From assembly GCA_003525045.1 (NCBI GenBank), contig DQGF01000398.1:16663-22585 (forward strand): 5,923 nucleotides of DNA. Reading direction: 5' to 3'. Position 1 is the first letter of the stretch. Every line of letters begins with the position of its first letter. Below, piece after piece: positions 1 through 4,534 of the stretch. A program made the position numbers and the translations under genes. The notes under the pieces are model-generated. The model did no database searches, was not told the origin of the DNA, and worked only from the letters and a program-made list of their open reading frames with translations. The stretch is from Pseudomonas sp. GTDB taxonomy: Bacteria; Pseudomonadota; Gammaproteobacteria; Pseudomonadales; Pseudomonadaceae.

Positions 1-68
1 CGCTCCCACAGTTGACCGAGTTCCTTCAGGGAAATACGGTCGAATGTGGGAGCGGGCTTGCTCGCGAA
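1..68. repeat. REP inverted pair (REPIN), left end cut by window edge
   Basis: Two REP sequences face each other. The right arm (45-68) begins TGTGGGAGCG and ends CTCGCGAA. The left arm is seen only as its inner ten bases, CGCTCCCACA (1-10), the exact reverse complement of 45-54. Inside, TTGACCG (12-18) pairs with CGGTCGA (37-43), with one T-G wobble, leaving an 18-base loop. The right arm is identical over 24 bases to the arms of the copy at 1463-1541. Dispersed elements of this kind are known in fluorescent pseudomonads and are thought to be mobilised by RAYT transposases; no such gene is in this window. It lies 14 bases beyond the stop codon of the transporter gene, a typical 3'-end location where such hairpins may stabilise mRNA or hinder read-through. 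Confidence 0.88.
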
Positions 69-82
69 GAACGATGACGCGG

Positions 83-1042
83 TTATCCTGCTGCCATCCG
101 TACCTTTCGAGCCCTGAGCCCCGCAATCAACGAAGGCCCCAACGCCACCAACGCCGACCCCAGCACCACCAGCACCGCCCCGCCATACCCCAGACCATTG
201 ATCGTCTCGGCATGCACATACTCCGGCCACAACCACGCCGCCACCGCCACCGCAGCGAACGTCACCAACGGCGTGATCGCCAGGGTGGCACTCACTCGCG
301 AAGCTTCCCAATGAGCCAACGCCTCGGCAAACGCGCCATAGGCGATCAGGGTGTTCATGCAGCATGCCAGCAGCATCCAGCCTTGCAACGGACTGAGTTG
401 CAGTGCCTCCAGCGGATGCACCCACGGCGTCAGCAGCAACCCACAGAACAGGTAAATCACCATCATCACCTGTAACGAATTCCACACCGTGAGCAGTTGC
501 TTCTGGCCCAGGGCGTAGAAGGTCCAGACCGTGGACGCCAGCAACACCAACAGCACCCCGGTGGTGTACTCGGTCAGCGAGGTGAGCAATTCACTCAAGC
601 GCTGGTTGAAAAACAGTACGAAGCCGACCAGCAGCACTAACAGGCCAATCCCCTGCCCCACGCTGAATCGCTCCTTGAACACAAACAGGCTGGCGATCAG
701 CAACATGATCGGGCCCATCTGGACCACCAGTTGCGCGGTGCCGGGGCTGAGCAGGTTCAACCCCATCAGGTACAGCACGTAGTTGCCCACCAGACCGAGC
801 ACTGCCATCAACACCAGCCAGCCACCGCGCGGGCCGAGGACTTTGCGACTCGGCAGGCGCCTGGTCGCCGCCAGGTAAATGAACAGGCACCCGCCGGACA
901 CCATCAGACGAAACCAGGTCACCGTCACCGGATCCATCACCTGCAGCACTTGCTTGAGCTTGATCGGCAGGATTCCCCACAACAGCGCGGTCAACAAGGC
1001 CAGGAACAGACCATAAACCCAGCGACCCGATGAAATGTGCAT
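83..1042 (-). CDS. DMT superfamily transporter, EamA family
   Basis: This is a 319-residue, very hydrophobic inner-membrane protein with about ten predicted helices (roughly residues 11-30, 38-58, 75-93, 99-119, 130-146, 161-178, 190-207, 221-240, 251-272 and 284-303). That is the usual length and topology of drug/metabolite transporters made of two five-helix EamA repeats (about 14-145 and 163-300). The end of the first repeat shows the family signature: a Q-x-GP segment (108-111) leading into a helix and then FKERFS (122-127). The tail after the last helix is short and basic (RARKVR), which fits a cytoplasmic C-terminus. EamA proteins typically export amino acids, nucleosides or other small metabolites, but the substrate cannot be read from sequence. 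The ATG start at 1042 places the first helix close to the N-terminus as expected; upstream there is only a weak GGGG in place of a clear Shine-Dalgarno. The gene is divergent from the DUF6316-like gene and ends next to a REPIN. Confidence 0.9.
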   Translation of the reverse strand: MHISSGRWVYGLFLALLTALLWGILPIKLKQVLQVMDPVTVTWFRLMVSGGCLFIYLAATRRLPSRKVLGPRGGWLVLMAVLGLVGNYVLYLMGLNLLSPGTAQLVVQMGPIMLLIASLFVFKERFSVGQGIGLLVLLVGFVLFFNQRLSELLTSLTEYTTGVLLVLLASTVWTFYALGQKQLLTVWNSLQVMMVIYLFCGLLLTPWVHPLEALQLSPLQGWMLLACCMNTLIAYGAFAEALAHWEASRVSATLAITPLVTFAAVAVAAWLWPEYVHAETINGLGYGGAVLVVLGSALVALGPSLIAGLRARKVRMAAG

Positions 1043-1074
1043 GCGAACCCCGAAGCCAATTGGCGAGAACCGTC

Positions 1075-1080
1075 ATTCTA
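1075..1080 (-). promoter_or_regulatory. Possible -10 box for the transporter gene
   Basis: On the minus strand TAGAAT (five of six to the sigma-70 -10 consensus) lies 32 bases upstream of the transporter ATG, implying a short leader. No good -35 box is found 16-18 bases further upstream (TGTGTG is the nearest), so this is a tentative call based on one hexamer and its position. Confidence 0.3.
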
Positions 1081-1241
1081 GGCCCAGAGTCGCTCAGCAC
1101 ACAGGGACAGTTGGCGACTGGCCGTAAATGAAACTGTGCAGGTCGCACCTTAAACTGGCGACATGCCGTCGATCGGTTACCGAGGCGCTGCAAGGGGTTC
1201 ATGCATAAGCTCATTGGATCCACCAACGGCACCAACTCTTC

Positions 1242-1246
1242 AGGAG
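1242..1246 (+). promoter_or_regulatory. Ribosome binding site that sets the DUF6316-like start
   Basis: AGGAG is followed by six bases and then ATG at 1253. An in-frame ATG exists at 1163, but its extra 30 residues do not resemble the rest of the protein, and the Shine-Dalgarno would then lie inside the gene. The 1253 start is therefore preferred. Confidence 0.8.
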
Positions 1247-1252
1247 ATCGCC

Positions 1253-1447
1253 ATGTACGGCATGCGCGCCCAGGACAATGACCCCGCCACACATTTTCGC
1301 AGTGACCGGCTGTGCCGTGTGAATGGGGAGTTGTATTTCAGCACCCGGGAAAACACCCTGGAGGGGCCGTTTGAAAATCCGGAGAAGGCTGCGTTGGCGA
1401 TTCAGGCTTATATCGAGCGGATGTTGCTTTCGCGTATGAACCGATAA
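1253..1447 (+). CDS. Small DUF6316-like protein, 64 residues
   Basis: This is a 64-residue soluble protein with no signal peptide or membrane helix. It starts MYGMRAQDND and has a central block of the type RSDR..CRVNGELYFSTREN, then EGPF (about 38-41) and a helical C-terminus ending in YIERMLLSRMNR. The pattern RSDR, N-G-x-x-(Y/F)-F-x-T-R-E, G-P-F followed by an Ala/Glu-rich helix is what I recall of the DUF6316 family of small pseudomonad proteins. Their function is unknown, and the family call is from memory. The start is fixed by a strong AGGAG six bases upstream. The gene is divergent from the transporter and converges on the thiolase gene, with a REPIN 15 bases after its stop, so it is probably transcribed alone. 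The compact size and beta-strand-like centre would suit a small binding or regulatory protein, but nothing in the sequence proves this. Confidence 0.82.
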   Translation: MYGMRAQDNDPATHFRSDRLCRVNGELYFSTRENTLEGPFENPEKAALAIQAYIERMLLSRMNR

Positions 1448-1462
1448 ACCGCGGCGCCTGCC

Positions 1463-1541
1463 TTCGCGAGCAAGCCCGCTCCCACACTTGACCGCATTCT
1501 TCTGTGAGTCGGTCAAATGTGGGAGCGGGCTTGCTCGCGAA
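1463..1541. repeat. Complete REPIN between two convergent genes
   Basis: The left arm (1463-1486) is the perfect 24-base reverse complement of the right arm (1518-1541), which begins TGTGGGAGCG and ends CTCGCGAA. After a one-base mismatch (1487/1517) a further perfect seven-base pair follows, TTGACCG (1488-1494) with CGGTCAA (1510-1516), leaving a 15-base loop. The whole unit can therefore fold as a long hairpin of 24 plus 7 base pairs. It fills most of the 125 bases between the stop codons of the DUF6316-like gene and the thiolase gene. That is the usual place for REPINs and a likely block to convergent read-through. The arms match the copy at 1-68 exactly where both are visible, while the loops differ. 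Confidence 0.93.
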
Positions 1542-1544
1542 AGC

Positions 1545-1567
1545 GGTTGATCAGGCAATCAATTTTT
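1545..1567 (+). terminator. Weak terminator-like hairpin after the DUF6316-like gene
   Basis: TTGAT (1547-1551) pairs with ATCAA (1558-1562) around a six-base loop and is followed directly by five T (1563-1567) on the plus strand. The two G before the stem could add G-U pairs. The stem is short and mostly A-T, so on its own it would be a poor terminator; the strong REPIN just upstream may do more. The orientation fits the DUF6316-like transcript, not the thiolase transcript. Confidence 0.25.
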
Positions 1568-1572
1568 CGAAT

Positions 1573-2757
1573 CTAGCGCACCGCCTCAAACAACCCGGTT
1601 GCCCCCATCCCGCCCCCTACGCACATGGTAACAATGCCGTAACGCAAACCGCGCCGCTGCAATTCACGCACCAGGTGCCCGACCTGCCGCGAACCAGTCA
1701 TGCCGAACGGGTGGCCGATGGAGATCGAGCCGCCGTTGACGTTGTACTTGTCGTTATCGATCTCCAGCCGATTGCGGCTGTACAGGCACTGGGACGCGAA
1801 GGCTTCGTTGAGCTCCCACAGATCGATGTCGGCTATCTGCAAGCCCTTGGTCTTGAGCAGCTTGGGCACCGAAAACACCGGGCCGATGCCCATCTCATCA
1901 GGTGCGCACCCGGCCACTGTAAAGCCGCGAAAGAACGCTTTCGGCTTCAGTCCCAGCTCCAGGGCCTTTTCCAGGCTCATCACCAGGGTCATGGAGGCGC
2001 CATCGGACAGTTGCGAAGAATTTCCAGCGGTCACCGAGCCGTCTTCGGCAAAGACCGGTTTCAACCCGGCCAGGCTTTCCAGCGTGGTGTCCGGGCGGTT
2101 GCAGTCGTCGCGATCGGCGATGCCGTCGAGGATCTGCACCTGACCTGTGGCCTTGTCTTCAACGCGATATTTCACCGCCATCGGCACGATTTCATCGTCA
2201 AACAAACCGGCGGCCTGAGCCTGAGCCGTACGGTGCTGACTTTGCAGGGCGTACACATCCTGTTCTTCGCGACTGACGTGGTAACGACGGGCGACGATTT
2301 CGGCGGTCTGGCCCATCGGGAAGTAGATGCCCGGCACCTGTTCTTTGAGCAGCGGGTTGATCAGGTTGTCGGTGTTGACGCTTTTCATGGTCAGGCTGAT
2401 GGACTCGACACCGCCGGCGACGATGATGTCGCTGCAACCCGAGGCGATCTGGTTGGCGGCAATGGCAATCGCCTGCAGGCCCGAGGAACAGAAACGGTTG
2501 AGGGTCATGCCAGCGGTGCCGATGCCCAAACGCGAGAGTACGGCGACGTTGCGGCCGATGTTGTAGCCCTGGGCGCCTTCGTTGGAGCCGGCGCCGACAA
2601 TGCAATCCTCGACGCTGGTCGGGTCGATACCCGTGCGTGTCAACAAGGCGTCGACACAATGCGCCGCCATGTCGTCCGGACGGGTCATGTTGAACTTGCC
2701 GCGAAAGGATTTGGCCAGGCCGGTCCGCACGCTGTCGACGATCACCACTTCACGCAT
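1573..2757 (-). CDS. Thiolase (acetyl-CoA C-acyltransferase / acetyltransferase)
   Basis: This 394-residue protein has the standard length of the thiolase family. Such enzymes cleave 3-ketoacyl-CoA with CoA to give acetyl-CoA and a shortened acyl-CoA, or run in reverse to condense two acyl-CoAs. All catalytic parts are present: nucleophilic Cys90 in NRFCSSGLQ, the NEAFA motif (317-321), His349 in ISIGHPFG, and Cys379 in CVGGGMGATG. The N-terminus REVVIVDSVRTG is typical of the fold. The start at 2757 is chosen because GAGG lies six bases upstream and the conserved fold begins at once; upstream in-frame starts would add an unrelated extension. The gene lies 102 bases behind pap on the same strand with no clear terminator between, so co-transcription is plausible. 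No 3-hydroxyacyl-CoA dehydrogenase/hydratase gene (fadB type) is adjacent, so it is unlikely to be the FadA of a fadBA pair. The substrate chain length cannot be read from sequence. Synteny suggests the PA3454 orthologue (recalled). Confidence 0.93.
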   Translation of the reverse strand: MREVVIVDSVRTGLAKSFRGKFNMTRPDDMAAHCVDALLTRTGIDPTSVEDCIVGAGSNEGAQGYNIGRNVAVLSRLGIGTAGMTLNRFCSSGLQAIAIAANQIASGCSDIIVAGGVESISLTMKSVNTDNLINPLLKEQVPGIYFPMGQTAEIVARRYHVSREEQDVYALQSQHRTAQAQAAGLFDDEIVPMAVKYRVEDKATGQVQILDGIADRDDCNRPDTTLESLAGLKPVFAEDGSVTAGNSSQLSDGASMTLVMSLEKALELGLKPKAFFRGFTVAGCAPDEMGIGPVFSVPKLLKTKGLQIADIDLWELNEAFASQCLYSRNRLEIDNDKYNVNGGSISIGHPFGMTGSRQVGHLVRELQRRGLRYGIVTMCVGGGMGATGLFEAVR

Positions 2758-2763
2758 GGCATA

Positions 2764-2767
2764 CCTC
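2764..2767 (-). promoter_or_regulatory. Ribosome binding site that sets the thiolase start
   Basis: On the minus strand GAGG stands six bases before the ATG at 2757. An in-frame ATG at 2769 would overlap this site and has no better Shine-Dalgarno, so translation most likely begins at 2757. Confidence 0.7.
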
Positions 2768-2859
2768 ATTGTTGTTGTCGGTTGAGAGTGGACCGAGCAT
2801 AAGCCCACCCATTTACCGACCGCGACAATCATTCATCCCGCGTATGCGTAACCATCGGC

Positions 2860-4374
2860 TTACCGCTTGTTCTTTTTCCCCTTCCGGTCGGATTTCTTGA
2901 ACGCTTCTTCCAGCGCCTGGTTGATGGTGCGCAAGACCTTGACCCGTGCCCAGCGCTTGTCATTGGCTTCGACCAGGGTCCAGGGCGAAATTTCGGTGCT
3001 GGTGCGATCGACCATGTCGCCGACCGCGGCCCGATAGTCGTCCCACTTTTCCCGATTGCGCCAATCATCTTCGGTGATCTTGAAGCGCTTGAAAGGCGTC
3101 TGTTCACGCTCCTCGAATCGCTCCATTTGCGTCTGTTTGTCGATGGCCAGCCAGAACTTGACCACGATCACCCCGGCATCGGCGATCTGCTCCTCAAAGT
3201 CGTTGATCTCACTGTAGGCACGTAACCAGTCCGCCGGGCTGCAAAAGCCTTCGATGCGCTCCACCAGCACCCGGCCGTACCAGGAGCGGTCGAACACGGT
3301 GAATTTTCCTCGCGCCGGGATATGGCGCCAGAATCGCCACATATACGGATGCGCCCGCTCCTCTTCGGTGGGCGCGGCGATCGGCACGATGCTGTACTGG
3401 CGAGGATCCAGCGCCGCGGCCACCCGGCGGATAGCGCCGCCCTTGCCCGCCGCATCGTTACCTTCAAACACCGCGATCAGTGCGTGGCGGCGCATGCGTT
3501 TATCACGCATCAGTCCGGAAAACCGCGCCTGCTCGGTGATCAACTGTTCTTCGTAATCGTCCTTGTTCAGATTCAGGGTCAAGTCCAGGCTGTCGAGCAG
3601 GTTCATCTGATCAACGCTACTGGCCAATGGCGCGGCGCTGACTTTGTCCGGGTGAATCCTGGGTCGCTCCAGGGCGCCTTGCAGTCCATCGAGCAGAATC
3701 TTGCCCACCGCCAGACTGCGATAGCGCGGGTCCATCCCGGCGATCACATGCCACGGCGCGTAGTCGCGGCTGGTCCGACGCAGAATGCGTTCGCCGTACT
3801 TCACGAATTTGTCGTAGGTTTGGGATTGCTGCCAGTCCAGCGGGCTGATGCGCCAACTGTGCAGCGGATCATCCGCCAGGGCCTTGAGCCGCGCTTTCAT
3901 TTGTTTCTTCGAGAGGTGGAACCAGAATTTGAAGATCAGCGCCCCTTCGTCGCACAACATCTTCTCCAGTCGCTCGGCGGCGTTGATGCTTTGATCGAGC
4001 CGTGGATCCTTGAACTCGCCATTGACCCGGGCCTGCAACATCTGGCTGTACCAGTTGCCAAAAAAAATCCCCATGCGGCCCTTGGCCGTGAGCATCCGCC
4101 AATAGCGCCAGGCCGGTGGCCGCGCCAGCTCTTCGTCGGTCTGTTGATCGAAAGTGCGGACCTCGATCAGGCGTGGGTCCATCCATTCGTTGAGCAACTT
4201 GACCGTCTCGCCCTTGCCGGCGCCTTCGATGCCGTTGATCAGGATGATCACCGGGAAGCGTTTTTGCTGCTGCAGTTCGAACTGCGCCTCAAGCAAGGCT
4301 TCACGCAGGGCCGGCACTTCGGCGTCATAGGTTTCTTTGTCGATGGCGTGACCGATTTCAGCAGATTCGAACAT
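2860..4374 (-). CDS. pap: Polyphosphate:AMP phosphotransferase (two-domain PPK2 family)
   Basis: This 504-residue cytoplasmic enzyme is expected to transfer phosphate from polyphosphate to AMP, giving ADP. It contains two PPK2 domains in tandem, about residues 15-235 and 270-495. Domain 1 has the Walker A GIEGAGKG (48-55) and a lid-like region containing PPAWRYWR. Domain 2 has GNDAAGKG (305-312), the lid segment EEERAHPYMWRFW and the Walker B-type motif FDRSWYGR (361-368). The two halves align throughout: FKFW with VKFW, and SRDYAPWHVI with STEISPWTLV. At the Walker B position domain 1 reads FFGNWYSQ (104-111), lacking the Asp-Arg pair, so domain 2 is the likelier catalytic unit (inference). 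The tail (493-504) is Lys/Arg-rich, possibly helping to hold the polyanion. The start at 4374 is supported by AAGGGAG six bases upstream; a TTG at 4401 is in frame but lacks such a site. Long two-domain PPK2 proteins are known as Pap in Acinetobacter and P. aeruginosa (PA3455, recalled). The gene is divergent from mnmC and upstream of the thiolase. Confidence 0.94.
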   Translation of the reverse strand: MFESAEIGHAIDKETYDAEVPALREALLEAQFELQQQKRFPVIILINGIEGAGKGETVKLLNEWMDPRLIEVRTFDQQTDEELARPPAWRYWRMLTAKGRMGIFFGNWYSQMLQARVNGEFKDPRLDQSINAAERLEKMLCDEGALIFKFWFHLSKKQMKARLKALADDPLHSWRISPLDWQQSQTYDKFVKYGERILRRTSRDYAPWHVIAGMDPRYRSLAVGKILLDGLQGALERPRIHPDKVSAAPLASSVDQMNLLDSLDLTLNLNKDDYEEQLITEQARFSGLMRDKRMRRHALIAVFEGNDAAGKGGAIRRVAAALDPRQYSIVPIAAPTEEERAHPYMWRFWRHIPARGKFTVFDRSWYGRVLVERIEGFCSPADWLRAYSEINDFEEQIADAGVIVVKFWLAIDKQTQMERFEEREQTPFKRFKITEDDWRNREKWDDYRAAVGDMVDRTSTEISPWTLVEANDKRWARVKVLRTINQALEEAFKKSDRKGKKNKR

Positions 4375-4380
4375 GGACGG

Positions 4381-4387
4381 CTCCCTT
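4381..4387 (-). promoter_or_regulatory. Ribosome binding site that sets the pap start
   Basis: AAGGGAG on the minus strand lies six bases before ATG at 4374. It would fall inside the gene if the in-frame TTG at 4401 were used, so the ATG is preferred. I found no convincing -35/-10 pair for pap in the 160-base gap to mnmC. Confidence 0.78.
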
Positions 4388-4501
4388 CCCGGATTGAGCA
4401 AGACTAACGGATTGACCTCTCCTGAGTGGGAGAAATCCCTTTTTTGTCATTCGGGCAGGTTCAGACGTTGCCATGGATCAGGCACCACCCCGGCGATCGG
4501 C

Positions 4502-4507
4502 TAGAAT
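4502..4507 (+). promoter_or_regulatory. Possible -10 box for mnmC
   Basis: TAGAAT (five of six to consensus) is 27 bases upstream of the mnmC ATG, a position that would give a leader of about 20 bases. A matching -35 is not evident at 17 bases (CAGGCA); the better TTGCCA at 4468-4473 is too far away at 28 bases. The call rests on one hexamer and its place. Confidence 0.33.
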
Positions 4508-4534
4508 GGCCGCCTTGCCGTTGCCGAGCCTGCC

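Noticed and set aside
1163..1252. N-terminal extension of the DUF6316-like protein from the ATG at 1163
   Set aside because: There is no Shine-Dalgarno before 1163, the extra residues do not look like the family, and AGGAG sits perfectly before 1253.
591..1292. Open frame of 233 codons on the minus strand overlapping the transporter
   Set aside because: It is a different frame of the same strand as a convincing ten-helix transporter and gives an Arg/Pro/Gly-rich product with no family resemblance.
1504..2802. Long open frame (432 codons) on the plus strand opposite the thiolase gene
   Set aside because: The opposite strand encodes a thiolase with all catalytic motifs. The antisense frame starts inside a REP repeat, has no Shine-Dalgarno and gives a low-complexity His/Gln/Ala/Val-rich product typical of GC-rich shadow frames.
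2758..2859. Promoter or terminator in the pap-thiolase gap
   Set aside because: TTGTCG and TATGCT on the minus strand are 21 bases apart and only partly match consensus, and no stable hairpin with a T run is present.
3322..4407. Long open frame (361 codons) on the plus strand opposite pap
   Set aside because: It mirrors the codon bias of pap, has no recognisable domain or ribosome binding site, and ends at the upstream edge of pap.
4445..4450. ATGACA on the minus strand as a -35 box for pap
   Set aside because: It matches TTGACA at five of six positions, but the sequence 16-18 bases downstream (around ACTCAG) does not resemble a -10 box.
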